64,000 nt of DNA from Lachnospiraceae bacterium (GCA_017938405.1 JAGBBP010000026.1:1-64000); one strand, 5' to 3'. Counted from the first letter of the stretch, positions 43,144-53,668 are shown. Made by a program: numbers and translations. The notes: generated from the sequence alone by a model not told the origin.

Positions 43144-43707
43144 ATGTATTTGATTGCGGGCTTAGGGAATCCCACGAGAGAATATGCCGGAACCCGGCAT
43201 AATATCGGATATGATACCATTACCAGACTTTGTGACGATTACGGAATTTCCCTGGACAGCAAAAAGCATAAAGGGTTATGCGGAAAGGGAATCATTGAAG
43301 GAGAAAAGGTGGTTTTGATACAGCCCCTTACTTATATGAATCTCAGCGGAGATTGTATCAAAGAGGCGGCGGACTTCTATAAAATTGATTCCAAGCATAT
43401 TATAGTAATCTATGACGACATTTCTTTGCCGGTAGGGAAGCTTCGGGTAAGGGCCAAAGGAAGCGCCGGCGGACACAACGGCATGAAGAGTATCATTGCA
43501 AGATTGGGAACAGAGGAGTTCCCGCGGATTCGTATCGGTGTAGGGGAAAAACCGGCCGGTTGGGATTTGGCGGATTATGTGCTGGGAAGATTTCAGAATG
43601 AGGAGCTGCCGGCAATAAGGGAAGCGGTAGGAAATGCCGCAAAGGCTTGCGGCCTGATTCTGAAAGACGGAATAGAAACAGCCATGAACAGGAGTAATTG
43701 CCTGTAA
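43144..43707 (+). CDS. pth: peptidyl-tRNA hydrolase
   Basis: Pth recycles tRNA by cleaving peptidyl-tRNA. Catalytic and binding motifs are LGNPTREYAGTRHNIGYD (His), QPLTYMNLSG, VIYDDISLPVGKLRVR and GSAGGHNGMKSI. 187 aa. AAGGAG precedes the ATG. It lies 8 bp before mfd, a pairing (pth-mfd) common in Firmicutes. Confidence 0.96.
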   Translation: MYLIAGLGNPTREYAGTRHNIGYDTITRLCDDYGISLDSKKHKGLCGKGIIEGEKVVLIQPLTYMNLSGDCIKEAADFYKIDSKHIIVIYDDISLPVGKLRVRAKGSAGGHNGMKSIIARLGTEEFPRIRIGVGEKPAGWDLADYVLGRFQNEELPAIREAVGNAAKACGLILKDGIETAMNRSNCL

Positions 43708-43715
43708 GGAGGAGT

Positions 43716-46700
43716 ATGCGTACTTATACCGAACCGTTAAAGGCATTAAGAGAATATGAGGAATGTAAAGAGGCATTGCTGCGGAAGAAGACCCCGGTTG
43801 CGGTAACCGGGTGTATCGATTCCCAGAAATGCCATTTTGTGCATGCGCTGGGAGAAGATTACCGGGTGCGTCTGATTGTAACCTACAATGATTTAAAGGC
43901 AAAAGAGATTTGTGCCGATTATCGTTTGTATGATTCGGAAGTACTCTATTATCCGGCAAAGGATGTTATTTTTTTCAGTGCGGATATTCACGGAAATACC
44001 TTGGTACGGGAACGCATGCAGGTGATTCGGAAATTGGCGGAGGAGAAGCCGGTTACGATTGTAACCACCATTGACGGCGGAATCGATTATGTGCTTCCTC
44101 TTCCTTATATAAAGGAAAACTGTGTGGAGTTGGGAGAAGGGGACACGGTGGAATTGTCGGAGCTTGTAACAAAGCTTGTGACCTTGGGATACGAGCGCCG
44201 GGACCAGGTGGAACATCCGGGAGAGTTTGCGGTTCGGGGCGGAATTTTGGATGTGTTTGCCCTTACGGAGGAAACTCCGTTTCGCGTGGAATTTTTCGGG
44301 GATGAGATTGACTCCATCCGTTTTTTTGATGTGACAAACCAGCGCTCCATCGACCGGTTGGAGCAAGTGATGATTTATCCGGCCACAGAACTGATTTTAA
44401 GTGAAGGTCGAAAAGCAAAGGGGATTTTAAAGCTTCAGGAAGAAGCGAAAAAGCAGTCGGAGTTGTTCCGGAAGGAAATGAAAACGGAAGAAGCGGCCAG
44501 ACTGCGCCGGGATACGGAGGAACTTTGCGAACGTATTTCTTACATGGGAGGTCTGGCGGGTGCGGACCATTGCATTCGCTACTTTTATGACGAGGTGGTA
44601 TCGTTTTTTGATTACTTCGGGGAAGATGCCATCGTATTTTTGGACGAACCGTCCAGACTCGCCGAAAAAGGCGATGCGGTGGCGGAGGAATTTTCCCAAA
44701 GTATGACCGGCCGGTTGGAAAAGGGATATATTTTGCCGGGACAGGCGGATGTGATTTTTGATTACAAGGCATTACTTTCCGGTTTGGCGAAAAAGAATAC
44801 GGTAGTATTATCGGCTCTGGAACAGAAGGTATCCGGTATCACACCGACGGTACGTTTTGATTTGACGGTGCGTTCCGTGGCGGGCTATAACAATAATTTC
44901 GAACTTTTGGTAAAGGATTTGCTGGCTTGGAAAAAGAGCGGATACCGGGTGGTTTTACTGTGTAACTCCAAGCTTCGCGGAGAACGCCTGGCGGGGGATT
45001 TAAGAGAACGGGAATTGACTGCCTTTTTCAGTGATGACCCGGACCGGGAGGTACAGCCGGGGGAGATATTGGTCGGCAGCGGAAGCGTGCATCGGGGATT
45101 TGAGTATCCGTTAATTAAGTGGGCCCTGATTTCCGAAAGCGATATTTTCGGCGGGGAGCATAAGAAGAAAAAGAAGCGGAAATTACATGACGGGCAACAG
45201 CTGGCGGGGCTTAGCGACCTGGTGTTCGGCGATTATGTGGTGCATGAAAATCACGGTTTGGGAATTTACCGCGGAATCGAAAAAGTCGAAGTGAACCGCG
45301 TGATGAAAGATTATATTAAAATCGAGTACGGAGACGGTGGCAATCTTTATGTGCCGGTAACCTCCCTTGACATTATTCAGAAATATGCGGCGGCGGATGC
45401 GGCCAAAAAACCGAAATTGAATAAATTGAATTCCGTGGAGTGGAAAAATACGAAAACCAGAGTGCGGGGGGCGGTAAAAGACCTTGCGAAAGATCTGGTG
45501 GAATTGTATGCCCTCCGCAGTGCAAAAAAAGGATTTGCCTGTGAAGAAGATACGGTTTGGCAGAAGGAACTGGAAGAATTGTTTCCCTATGAGGAAACCG
45601 ACGACCAGTTACGGGCCATTGAGGAAATCAAAAAGGATATGGAAAGTACCCGGATTATGGACCGTCTTCTTTGCGGAGACGTAGGATACGGAAAAACGGA
45701 AGTGGCGCTCCGGGCGGCTTTTAAGGCGGTATCCAACGGAAAACAGGTGGTGGTGCTGGTGCCGACCACCATTTTGGCACAACAGCATTACAATACCTTT
45801 ACCCAGCGCATGATGAATTATCCGGTACGGATTGAACTTCTGTCCCGGTTCCGGACTCCGGCACAGCAAAAGGCGGTAATCGAAGGGCTTAAGAAGGGTG
45901 CGGTGGATATTGTTATCGGAACCCACCGGGTGTTGTCCAAGGACATTGAACCGAAAAATCTGGGACTTCTGATTGTGGACGAGGAGCAACGGTTCGGTGT
46001 GGCCCATAAAGAAAAGATGAAGCAGCTAAAGGGGGATGTGGACGTGCTGACCCTGACGGCGACGCCGATTCCGCGGACTCTTCATATGAGTCTGGTGGGT
46101 ATCCGGGATATGAGTGTATTGGAAGAACCGCCGGTAGACCGGCTTCCGATTCAGACTTTTGTGCTGGAACAGAACGATGAGATGGTGCGGGAAGCGGTTT
46201 GCCGTGAACTGGCAAGAGGCGGTCAGGTATATTATGTATACAATCGCGTGAACGGCATCGATGAGGTGGCGGCGAATCTGCAGAGAATGCTGCCGGAGGC
46301 GAATGTGGCCTATGCCCACGGCCAAATGAGCGAGCGTACTCTGGAAAAAATCATGTTTGATTTTATCAACGGAGATATTGATGTACTGGTTTCCACCACG
46401 ATTATTGAGACGGGACTGGACATTTCCAATGTAAATACCATGATTATTGCGGATGCGGACCGGTTGGGATTGTCTCAGCTTTATCAGCTTCGGGGTCGTG
46501 TGGGAAGAACAAATCGTACTGCCTATGCATTTTTAATGTATAAGCGCGATAAAATGTTAAAGGAGATTGCGGAAAAACGTCTGCAGGCAATTAAGGAATT
46601 TACGGAGCTGGGCTCCGGCTTTAAAATTGCCATGCGGGATTTGGAAATCCGCGGCGCGGGCAACCTTTTGGGTGCGGAACAAAGCGGACACATGGAAGCG

Positions 46701-47255
46701 GTGGGCTATGATTTATATTGTAAACTGTTAAACGATGCCGTAAAAGAAATGAAGGGGGATGCCACAGAGGAGGAATCCTTTGATACAACGGTGGATCTGG
46801 AGGCGGATGCCTACATTCCGGATACCTATATCCGGAACGAAGTGCAGAAGTTGGATATGTATAAAAGAATTTCCCTGATGCAGACGGAGGAGGAATTTTC
46901 GGAATTGCAGGATGAGTTAATCGACCGGTTCGGGGATATCCCGCAAAGTGTAAACCGGTTGTTGGAGATTGCCCTGCTTCGCAGTCTGGCCCATGAGGTG
47001 TATGTGACCCAGCTCATTTGGAAGGGAGCAAAAGCAAAACTTCTGTTGTATCCGAAGGCAAAACTGATTCCTCAAAGGATACCGGAATTGGTGAAGAAGT
47101 ACGGAAATCGTTTGAAGTTTTCCGCGGAGGGGCAGCCGGAGTTTCAATACGAACTTGCGACTCTGCGGGGAAAAGTAAATACCCGTCCGGATGTGAAGGC
47201 GGTACTAAAAGAATTAAAAGAATTATTGCAGGCAATGAAAACGGAATTGACCTGA
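43716..47255 (+). CDS. mfd: transcription-repair coupling factor
   Basis: Mfd releases RNA polymerase stalled at DNA damage and recruits UvrA. The 1179-aa protein has the UvrB-like N-terminal region (PAKDVIFFSADIHG, REYEPGE-like QVEHPGEFAVRGGILDVF), the polymerase-interaction domain (VHENHGLGIYRGI), a superfamily 2 translocase with Walker A GDVGYGKTE and DEEQRFG, motif VI (QLRGRVGRTNR), and the C-terminal TRCF domain. AAGGAGG precedes ATG 43716; a slightly longer frame overlaps pth. Confidence 0.97.
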   Translation: MRTYTEPLKALREYEECKEALLRKKTPVAVTGCIDSQKCHFVHALGEDYRVRLIVTYNDLKAKEICADYRLYDSEVLYYPAKDVIFFSADIHGNTLVRERMQVIRKLAEEKPVTIVTTIDGGIDYVLPLPYIKENCVELGEGDTVELSELVTKLVTLGYERRDQVEHPGEFAVRGGILDVFALTEETPFRVEFFGDEIDSIRFFDVTNQRSIDRLEQVMIYPATELILSEGRKAKGILKLQEEAKKQSELFRKEMKTEEAARLRRDTEELCERISYMGGLAGADHCIRYFYDEVVSFFDYFGEDAIVFLDEPSRLAEKGDAVAEEFSQSMTGRLEKGYILPGQADVIFDYKALLSGLAKKNTVVLSALEQKVSGITPTVRFDLTVRSVAGYNNNFELLVKDLLAWKKSGYRVVLLCNSKLRGERLAGDLRERELTAFFSDDPDREVQPGEILVGSGSVHRGFEYPLIKWALISESDIFGGEHKKKKKRKLHDGQQLAGLSDLVFGDYVVHENHGLGIYRGIEKVEVNRVMKDYIKIEYGDGGNLYVPVTSLDIIQKYAAADAAKKPKLNKLNSVEWKNTKTRVRGAVKDLAKDLVELYALRSAKKGFACEEDTVWQKELEELFPYEETDDQLRAIEEIKKDMESTRIMDRLLCGDVGYGKTEVALRAAFKAVSNGKQVVVLVPTTILAQQHYNTFTQRMMNYPVRIELLSRFRTPAQQKAVIEGLKKGAVDIVIGTHRVLSKDIEPKNLGLLIVDEEQRFGVAHKEKMKQLKGDVDVLTLTATPIPRTLHMSLVGIRDMSVLEEPPVDRLPIQTFVLEQNDEMVREAVCRELARGGQVYYVYNRVNGIDEVAANLQRMLPEANVAYAHGQMSERTLEKIMFDFINGDIDVLVSTTIIETGLDISNVNTMIIADADRLGLSQLYQLRGRVGRTNRTAYAFLMYKRDKMLKEIAEKRLQAIKEFTELGSGFKIAMRDLEIRGAGNLLGAEQSGHMEAVGYDLYCKLLNDAVKEMKGDATEEESFDTTVDLEADAYIPDTYIRNEVQKLDMYKRISLMQTEEEFSELQDELIDRFGDIPQSVNRLLEIALLRSLAHEVYVTQLIWKGAKAKLLLYPKAKLIPQRIPELVKKYGNRLKFSAEGQPEFQYELATLRGKVNTRPDVKAVLKELKELLQAMKTELT

Positions 47256-47321
47256 GTCGGAGGAACGGTAAAGCGGTCATTGTAAAACACGGGCTGTTTT
47301 GCGGAAAGGAAGGTGCGGGAG

Positions 47322-48377
47322 ATGAAAAAAAGAGGAATAGCGTTTGGCTTGTTGCTGTGTGTATTGGTAATGGGAATCGGCGGCTGTAAAAAAGGAACGG
47401 ATGAAACACTGAAACCGACCGGGATGCCGGACCGGTCAAAATATATGGATGAGGCGGTTGTGACCGTCGATGATGCGGAAATCGGCTATCGGGAAGCGAT
47501 GTTATATCTGCAGGCGGCAAAGCAGGAGTACGAAAGTGCCTACGGAGAAGGAATATGGCAGTATATGCTGGATGCGGAAGGAACCACGCTGGGAGAACGG
47601 GTAAAGAACCAAACCCTGGAGCAGGTGATTTATGTAAAAATCGTCTGTGCCCAGGCGAAAAAACTGGGAATCGAGCTGGACAGCGAAGAAAAGAGCCGGG
47701 TGGCGGAACGGACCGAAGCGTATATGGGGCAGGCGGAATACAGCACCCTTGCCTTGTACGGAATCGCGAGAAAAGATGTAGAGCAGGTATATGCGGATAC
47801 CGCATTGGCGCAAAAGGTATATGACAGTGTTACGTTAAACGTGGATACGGACATTTCAAATGCGGAAGTGGCGCAAAAGCATTTACAGAGTCTGGTTTTA
47901 AAAAATTATCACGAGGATGAACTGGGAAACCGGACACCGCTTACGGTACAGGAACTGATTGCAACGCTGGACCGCTTTGATTCTTTCTATGAAGAAGCGA
48001 AGGAAACAAAAGATTTCTATTCGCTTGCTTACGCCAACACGGAGGATAAGACCTTTCTGGATGTTATGGTGGGCGACGGGGACTTGCCGGCAGAACTTCG
48101 GGATGCATACAGCCTGGAAACCGGAGAATCCATGCAGATTCGTACGGATAACGGATACTACTTGTTTTATTGTGTGTCCGGATACGATGAAGATGCTACC
48201 ATTGCCAAAAAAGAAGAGCTGATTGCCCTGCGCCAGGAAGAGGCCTTTAAGAAATTGTACGAAGAATGGAGAAGCGCGGCAGAGGTTACGATGAACGAGG
48301 AAATTTGGGAAATTATTGATATGGATTTGGAGGCGGAAAGCTGGGAAATAACAGATAAAAATGGCGATGTACTGTGA
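47322..48377 (+). CDS. PrsA/SurA-like foldase lipoprotein
   Basis: This 351-aa lipoprotein has signal peptide MKKRGIAFGLLLCVLVMGIG followed by the lipobox GGC. The SurA_N-like helical domain (about 40-160) is followed by a parvulin-type region (about 180-310, FYSLAYANTEDKTFLDVMVG). It probably helps exported proteins fold at the outer membrane face. The parvulin core is divergent, so isomerase activity is uncertain. An upstream GTG at 47313 is less well placed. Its own promoter or mfd read-through could drive it. Confidence 0.85.
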   Translation: MKKRGIAFGLLLCVLVMGIGGCKKGTDETLKPTGMPDRSKYMDEAVVTVDDAEIGYREAMLYLQAAKQEYESAYGEGIWQYMLDAEGTTLGERVKNQTLEQVIYVKIVCAQAKKLGIELDSEEKSRVAERTEAYMGQAEYSTLALYGIARKDVEQVYADTALAQKVYDSVTLNVDTDISNAEVAQKHLQSLVLKNYHEDELGNRTPLTVQELIATLDRFDSFYEEAKETKDFYSLAYANTEDKTFLDVMVGDGDLPAELRDAYSLETGESMQIRTDNGYYLFYCVSGYDEDATIAKKEELIALRQEEAFKKLYEEWRSAAEVTMNEEIWEIIDMDLEAESWEITDKNGDVL

Positions 48378-48404
48378 AAAATGCAAAAAAAAGACAAAAA
48401 GGCA

Positions 48405-48433
48405 TTGCAAAATGATTCATCATGATGTATAAT
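48405..48433 (+). promoter_or_regulatory. promoter of the sugar ABC importer operon
   Basis: TTGCAA (48405-48410), 17 bp, then TATAAT (48428-48433). A leader of about 140 nt follows, with a GATTGCA...TGCAATC hairpin. No convincing catabolite-responsive element is seen. Confidence 0.75.
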
Positions 48434-48580
48434 AAAGTCGTACGAAAATTGGTTTTGATTGTGCAGATTGCAACAGAAGCAAAGGAAAATGTGCAATCAA
48501 GACCCTGTAACTTTCGATAATGTTATGTTTTACATACATTATAAAATATTTTTTTTCTCATTTTAAGAGGAGGGCAATTT

Positions 48581-49948
48581 ATGAAAAAGAAGTTATTAGC
48601 AGCACTTCTTTCCGTAGCTATGGTAGCAACTTTGTTTGCTGGCTGTGGTAAGAAGGAGGAGAAGGTCATCAACGTTATGGCTTTCACCGATGAGGTTCCG
48701 AAGATGGTTCAGGCATATCTGGATGCACACAAGGACCTTGGTTACACCATGAAGGAAACCATCGTAGCAACTACTGACGGTGCTTATCAGCCGGCTCTTG
48801 ACGAAATGTTAAAGAGCAAGGATCAGGCTCCGGACATCTATGCATTAGAGGCAGCTTTCGTATTAAAGTATACGCAGGGTAGTGCTTCTGAGTTTGCAGC
48901 AACCTACGATTCTCTCGGCATCGAGACCGCAAGCGCTCTTAAGGCAGCTGAAATCGCTACCTACGCTTCCGAAATCGGTACCAGACCGAGCGATAAGGCA
49001 GTTGTAGCTCTTCCGTACCAGGCAACCGGCGGATGCTTCATCTACCGTCGTTCCTTAGCTAAGGATACTTGGGGAACCGATGATCCGGCTGTGATCTCTC
49101 AGAAGATCGGTGGCGGTTCTCAGAGCTGGGATCAGTTCTGGGTAGCAGCTGAAGAGTTAAAGGCTAAGGGCTATGGTATCATTTCCGGTGACGGTGATAT
49201 CTGGCACGCAATCGAGAACAGCTCTGATCAGGCTTGGGTTGTAGACGGTAAGCTTACCATCGACCCGAAGAGAGAAGCTCTTCTTGATGTTTCCAAGAAG
49301 TTAAAGGATAACAACTACCACAATGAGACTCAGGACTGGCAGGATGCTTGGTTCGCAGACATGAAGGGTGAAGGCGAAAAGCAGATCTTCGGTTTCTTCG
49401 GTCCGGCTTGGTTGATCAACTACACCATGGGTGACAACTGCGGTAACGATAAGAACACTCCGGAACCGGAAGGAACTTTCGGTGACTGGGCTGTAACCGA
49501 CTCCCCAGTAGGTTTCTGTTGGGGTGGTACTTACGTAGCTTCCGCTAAGTCTGCTGTAGAGAACATGAGCGATGATAAGAAGGCTGTTGTAGCTGATATC
49601 ATTAAGTGGATCACTCTTGATACCGATGAGAACAGCTTACAGTATCAGTGGGCTAACGGCACCTTCAACGGTGGCGATGGCAGCACCAAGGATACCGTTG
49701 CATCCGCAGCAGTAATGAAGAAGTCTGACGGTTCTACCGGCTTCCTCGGCGGACAGAACATGTTCGATTACTTCGTTCCGGCTGGTGACTACGCTACCGG
49801 TAGAAATATGACCGAGTACGATGAGACCATCAACTCCTGCTGGAGAGAAGCAGTTCGTGCTTACGTTGCTGGTAATGTTGACCGTGACGGCGCAATTGCT
49901 CAGTTTAAGGAAGCAGTTAAGTCTAAGGTTGATATCGTTGTAGAATAA
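48581..49948 (+). CDS. ABC transporter sugar-binding lipoprotein
   Basis: This 455-aa extracytoplasmic solute-binding protein (SBP family 1, CUT1 class) has the signal LLAALLSVAMVATLFA and lipobox AGC, then a Lys-rich tether. Typical elements are ALPYQATGGCFIYRRSLA and a Trp-rich ligand cleft (WDQFW, WQDAW, FFGPAWL, WGGTYVAS). Its codon choice (GCT, GGT, AAC, TAC, CTT) differs from its neighbours and suggests high expression. A terminator hairpin after it separates it from the permeases. The sugar is unknown. Confidence 0.92.
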   Translation: MKKKLLAALLSVAMVATLFAGCGKKEEKVINVMAFTDEVPKMVQAYLDAHKDLGYTMKETIVATTDGAYQPALDEMLKSKDQAPDIYALEAAFVLKYTQGSASEFAATYDSLGIETASALKAAEIATYASEIGTRPSDKAVVALPYQATGGCFIYRRSLAKDTWGTDDPAVISQKIGGGSQSWDQFWVAAEELKAKGYGIISGDGDIWHAIENSSDQAWVVDGKLTIDPKREALLDVSKKLKDNNYHNETQDWQDAWFADMKGEGEKQIFGFFGPAWLINYTMGDNCGNDKNTPEPEGTFGDWAVTDSPVGFCWGGTYVASAKSAVENMSDDKKAVVADIIKWITLDTDENSLQYQWANGTFNGGDGSTKDTVASAAVMKKSDGSTGFLGGQNMFDYFVPAGDYATGRNMTEYDETINSCWREAVRAYVAGNVDRDGAIAQFKEAVKSKVDIVVE

Positions 49949-49970
49949 TTTACAAAGATGCTTAATAAGG

Positions 49971-50001
49971 AGGCGGACGGGTTATTCCGTCCGCCCCTTT
50001 T
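49971..50001 (+). terminator. intra-operon terminator between binding protein and permeases
   Basis: A 9-bp stem GGCGGACGG / CCGTCCGCC followed by CCTTTTCT. It probably reduces read-through so that the binding protein is made in excess over the permeases. Confidence 0.8.
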
Positions 50002-50065
50002 CTGATTTATGACAAGAGTAGCGAGAGATTACGTTCTCTTGTCGGTTTATGTTGGAGGTAGTGCT

Positions 50066-51094
50066 TTGAATAAGAAAAAAGGAGTTAGTTATGCAAAGTG
50101 GGGGTATATCTTTGCGCTTCCGTTCTGCATTGCATACCTGATATTTATGGTTTACCCGATTATCTATACGGTGGTAATCGGATTTACCAACATGAAGGGA
50201 TTGATTCCACCACCACTTGATTTTGTAAGAGATCAAGCCGGAAATATTGATTTGTTCGCAAACTTTAGAGCGATTCTTTCGGATTCGATGTTTAAGTTAA
50301 ATCTTGGAAATACTTTCTTGGTTTGGGGAATGAATTTCCTTCCGCAGATTGTTTTGGCGCTGGTATTGGCGGTAATGTTTACCAATAACCGTACTAAGAT
50401 TCGCGGACAGGGCTTTTTTAAGGTAGTATTTTATATGCCGAACATTATTACGGCAGCTACCATTGCAATGTTGTTTACATCTTTGTTTGCATACAAGATG
50501 GGCCCGGTAAACGATTTACTTAAGACTTTGGGCATTATTGAAACGGATATAAATTTCTCTGTATCGGCGGTGGCTTCCCGACTGATTGTAGCATTTATCC
50601 AGTTCTGGATGTGGTACGGTTATACCATGATTATTTTAATCTCCGGTATTTTAGGTATCAGCCCGGAATTGTTCGAGGCTGCGGATATCGACGGTGCCAA
50701 CGGCTGGCAGAAGTTTTTATATGTAACCCTTCCGAATTTAAAGACCATTATGCTTTATACTCTTGTCACCAGTATGATCGGTGGTATGCAGATGTTCGAT
50801 ATTCCGTTCCTGTATAACTCCAACGGTGGTGATAAGCGTTCTATCCGTACCGCCAGCATCTATATTTACGAGAAGGCGTTCTCCGGCAGTAACTGGTATA
50901 ACCAGGCAGCTGCGGCCAGCATGATTATGTTCTTAATTATCGGCGTGCTTGCGGTAATTATCTTCTTTATGCTTCGTGATAAGGATGAAATTGCACAGCA
51001 TAAGATTGAGCGTGCGAAGGAGAAAGAGTTTAGAGCAGAGTATAAGCGGGTATTAAAGGAGCAGAAGGAAAAGGCTAAGGGAGGTGCGAACTAA
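50066..51094 (+). CDS. ABC sugar permease, MalF-type
   Basis: The 342-aa membrane protein has six helices and the EAA loop (EAADIDGANGWQKFLYVTLP) that contacts the ATPase. The start is TTG at 50066, 7 nt after GGAGG (50054-50058); the frame extends upstream to 50009 without a ribosome site. It forms the channel with the next permease, whose start codon overlaps its stop by one base. Confidence 0.92.
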   Translation: MNKKKGVSYAKWGYIFALPFCIAYLIFMVYPIIYTVVIGFTNMKGLIPPPLDFVRDQAGNIDLFANFRAILSDSMFKLNLGNTFLVWGMNFLPQIVLALVLAVMFTNNRTKIRGQGFFKVVFYMPNIITAATIAMLFTSLFAYKMGPVNDLLKTLGIIETDINFSVSAVASRLIVAFIQFWMWYGYTMIILISGILGISPELFEAADIDGANGWQKFLYVTLPNLKTIMLYTLVTSMIGGMQMFDIPFLYNSNGGDKRSIRTASIYIYEKAFSGSNWYNQAAAASMIMFLIIGVLAVIIFFMLRDKDEIAQHKIERAKEKEFRAEYKRVLKEQKEKAKGGAN

Positions 51095-51945
51095 TGGATA
51101 AGAAAAAGAATAGTGTAGGATCTATCGTCGCACGCTTTTTTATTTATTTTTTCTTGATACTTCTCGCAGCTTTGAGTATTTTGCCGTTCTGGATTATGGC
51201 AGTAAACGCAACCCGTAATACGCCACAGATTCAGCAGCATGCACTTTCCCTGTTACCGTCCGTTCATATTAAGACGAACTGGGCAGTGTTTGAAGCGAAG
51301 TCCTTTGCACCGATGACCGGTTTTATGAACTCCATGATTGTATCGGCAGGTGCTACGTTATTGTCTGTATACTTCTCTTCCCTGACTGCATACTCTATTG
51401 TAGTATACAGATGGAAGTTCAGAAGAGCATTCTTTACGTTTATTATGGCAGTACTTATGATTCCGTCTCAGGTAGTTACCATCGGTTTCTACCAGATGAT
51501 GTATAAGGTAGGACTGAATAACAATTTCCTTCCGCTTATTTTACCGTCCATCGCTGCTCCGGCAGTAGTTTTCTACATGAAGCAGTATATGGAACCGGCA
51601 TTGCCGCTTGAAATCGTACAGGCGGCCCGTGTAGACGGCGCAGGAGAGTTCTTTACCTTTAACCGGATTGCGCTTCCGATTATGAAGCCGGCAATCGCAA
51701 CCCAGGCTATTTTCGCTTTCGTACAGAAGTGGAATGAGCTCTTCATGCCTACGGTATTGCTTACGGATTCAAAGAAGTATACCATGCCGATGATGGTTAG
51801 TTTGCTAAAGGGTGATATTTACAAGACAGAGTTAGGTTCCGTATATCTTGGTTTGACCTTGACGGTATTACCGCTCTTCGTTGTATATTTCCTTCTTTCC
51901 AAGTACATTATTGCAGGTGTTGCACTTGGTTCCGTAAAGGGCTAA
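51094..51945 (+). CDS. ABC sugar permease, MalG-type
   Basis: This second channel subunit (283 aa) has six helices and the EAA loop (QAARVDGAGEFFTFNRIALP). Its ATG shares a base with the stop of the first permease (TAATG), implying coupled translation. No ATP-binding subunit or glycosidase lies in the operon, so it probably uses a shared MsmK-type ATPase encoded elsewhere. Confidence 0.93.
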   Translation: MDKKKNSVGSIVARFFIYFFLILLAALSILPFWIMAVNATRNTPQIQQHALSLLPSVHIKTNWAVFEAKSFAPMTGFMNSMIVSAGATLLSVYFSSLTAYSIVVYRWKFRRAFFTFIMAVLMIPSQVVTIGFYQMMYKVGLNNNFLPLILPSIAAPAVVFYMKQYMEPALPLEIVQAARVDGAGEFFTFNRIALPIMKPAIATQAIFAFVQKWNELFMPTVLLTDSKKYTMPMMVSLLKGDIYKTELGSVYLGLTLTVLPLFVVYFLLSKYIIAGVALGSVKG

Positions 51946-51967
51946 TCTTGAGAAATAAGAGAATTTT

Positions 51968-51997
51968 AAAGGGTCACGCAATTGCGTGACCCTTTTG
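51968..51997. terminator. bidirectional terminator
   Basis: AAAGGGTCACGC / GCGTGACCCTTT with loop AATT; T tracts exist on both strands. It separates the importer operon from the convergent chemoreceptor gene. Confidence 0.82.
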
Positions 51998-52013
51998 TTC
52001 TACGAACGAGCCC

Positions 52014-53489
52014 TTACTGTGCAACCGAAGTTAACTCTTTGATTACATCCAGAATACGGCTCAGGGATGCGGCGAATTCATCCACCAGCGTTACGTTCTT
52101 TGTACTGGTCTCGCATACATCCTGCGTGCTTGCATTCAGTTCTTCACTGGTGGCAGATAAGGAATTAATACCGTCTGCGATGGAGTTGTTGGATACGATT
52201 AAGGTCTGCATCAATTCCTCTACCTCCGCAACCTCCTTGCTGAGTTCGGTGATTGCCTTTGCAATCTGTTCAAACTGGGTTTCTGCTTCCAAAGCGTAAT
52301 GACTTTCTTCGTTTGCGATGGTGATGGTATGTTCTGCTTTGTCTGTCATGATTTGTGCTTCCTTGGACAAGGACTCGATGATATTTGTAATGTTTTCGGT
52401 CTCGGTTCTTGTCTGTTCCGCTAAGTTACGAATCTCGTCCGCAACTACTGCAAAGCCCTTTCCGGCTTCTCCTGCCCGGGCTGCCTCAATGCTGGCATTT
52501 AAAGCAAGGAGATTTGTCTGGCTGGAAATATTAAGAATAATGTCGGTAATACTCTTTACCTGATTTGTCTTGTTCTGAAGCTCGGTTACGGAAGTCTTCA
52601 TTTCATCGTTTGCATGGATGGATGCATCTACATGCTGATGTAACTGATCCATAGCCCCTTTTCCGATGGTAAGTGCCGCATCCGCTTCGTTGGTTGCGGT
52701 AGCGATTGCGGAAGTTTTTTGATGGGTGTTATCAATAATCTCCACAATCTCCTGGGTTTTCATGTTTTGGCGAATAATAATTTCCGTGGTTTCCTCGATG
52801 CCCTGGGACATGGAATCCATGGAAGAATTCACGGATTTTGCCGAATCCTCAATTTGTGACATACTGTCGGACATACGGACGGTTTCTGTCTCTACTTTCT
52901 TTGCGGTTTCTACAATCTTATTTACCATTGCTTTGTTGTGCTCCGATACGGAAAGAATCTCATCCATGGAACTGGTAAAGAATTTTTCCAGAAGGGATGC
53001 ACCGACATTGATAACCAGCACGACCAAAATGGTGGTGATTGCTTCTACCATGACGGATTCAATGATGGTATTGTCGCCGATGTTGTTTTGGCTTACCGTA
53101 AGAATAATCCGGACAATGTTTGCCAGGAAAAAGATTCCGCTTGTAATTCGAAGTGCAAGCTTATCGAAGGACAATACCAGAATGAAGAAAATCGGCATCA
53201 TATAGGTATAGGTCACGCTCGAAAAGGCGGTAACCAAAACAAAGAAATATAGGATAGCAAATGCAATTCCTACATATCTTAGGTAAATAGCAGTGGTTTT
53301 GAATTTGAAAAACATAACCACGCCAACAAGAAAGACAAGTAATGTCAGGACAATCTGCGGTACGCTTTTTACCGGCGGAAGACCGGAGGACATTAACTGT
53401 GCCATAAGTCCCATGGTAAGGAAAAATGTGGTAATTCCATGGGCAAGTAAAATAAGCTTATTCAGCTTGGTTTGATAAAGTGTTTTCAT
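52014..53489 (-). CDS. methyl-accepting chemotaxis protein with six-helix membrane domain
   Basis: The 491-aa receptor has six hydrophobic helices in the first 180 residues with very short loops, no Cache or HAMP domain, then a coiled-coil signalling domain with [20 protein letters not shown]. The lack of an outer sensor suggests it detects membrane state, energy or a membrane-soluble cue. ATG 53489 has GGAGG 5 nt upstream. It is monocistronic. Confidence 0.9.
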   Translation of the reverse strand: MKTLYQTKLNKLILLAHGITTFFLTMGLMAQLMSSGLPPVKSVPQIVLTLLVFLVGVVMFFKFKTTAIYLRYVGIAFAILYFFVLVTAFSSVTYTYMMPIFFILVLSFDKLALRITSGIFFLANIVRIILTVSQNNIGDNTIIESVMVEAITTILVVLVINVGASLLEKFFTSSMDEILSVSEHNKAMVNKIVETAKKVETETVRMSDSMSQIEDSAKSVNSSMDSMSQGIEETTEIIIRQNMKTQEIVEIIDNTHQKTSAIATATNEADAALTIGKGAMDQLHQHVDASIHANDEMKTSVTELQNKTNQVKSITDIILNISSQTNLLALNASIEAARAGEAGKGFAVVADEIRNLAEQTRTETENITNIIESLSKEAQIMTDKAEHTITIANEESHYALEAETQFEQIAKAITELSKEVAEVEELMQTLIVSNNSIADGINSLSATSEELNASTQDVCETSTKNVTLVDEFAASLSRILDVIKELTSVAQ

Positions 53490-53526
53490 AAGTACCTCCA
53501 AGTGTTTTTTTGGTTATACTATAGAA

Positions 53527-53543
53527 TAGCCACGAAGTGGCTA
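53527..53543 (-). other. perfect hairpin in the chemoreceptor leader
   Basis: TAGCCAC-GAA-GTGGCTA lies between promoter and ribosome site on the minus strand, without a T tract. Its role is unknown; it could affect mRNA stability. Confidence 0.5.
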
Positions 53544-53558
53544 CTTTGTGATGTTATA

Positions 53559-53587
53559 ATTATAGCACAATTAGACATATTTTGCAA
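53559..53587 (-). promoter_or_regulatory. promoter of the six-helix chemoreceptor
   Basis: On the minus strand, TTGCAA (53587-53582), 17 bp, then TATAAT (53564-53559). Confidence 0.72.
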
Positions 53588-53668
53588 TAATTATTTAATA
53601 AATTGCAAGGTGAATGCAAATAAACAGTTAAATCGTGGAGAAAGAATTGAAAAAAATTAAAAAAACAC

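Noticed and set aside
47014..47805. Minus-strand open frame of 263 codons across the mfd end and PrsA-like gene
   Set aside because: Pro/Ser-rich shadow; it crosses two well-supported plus-strand genes.
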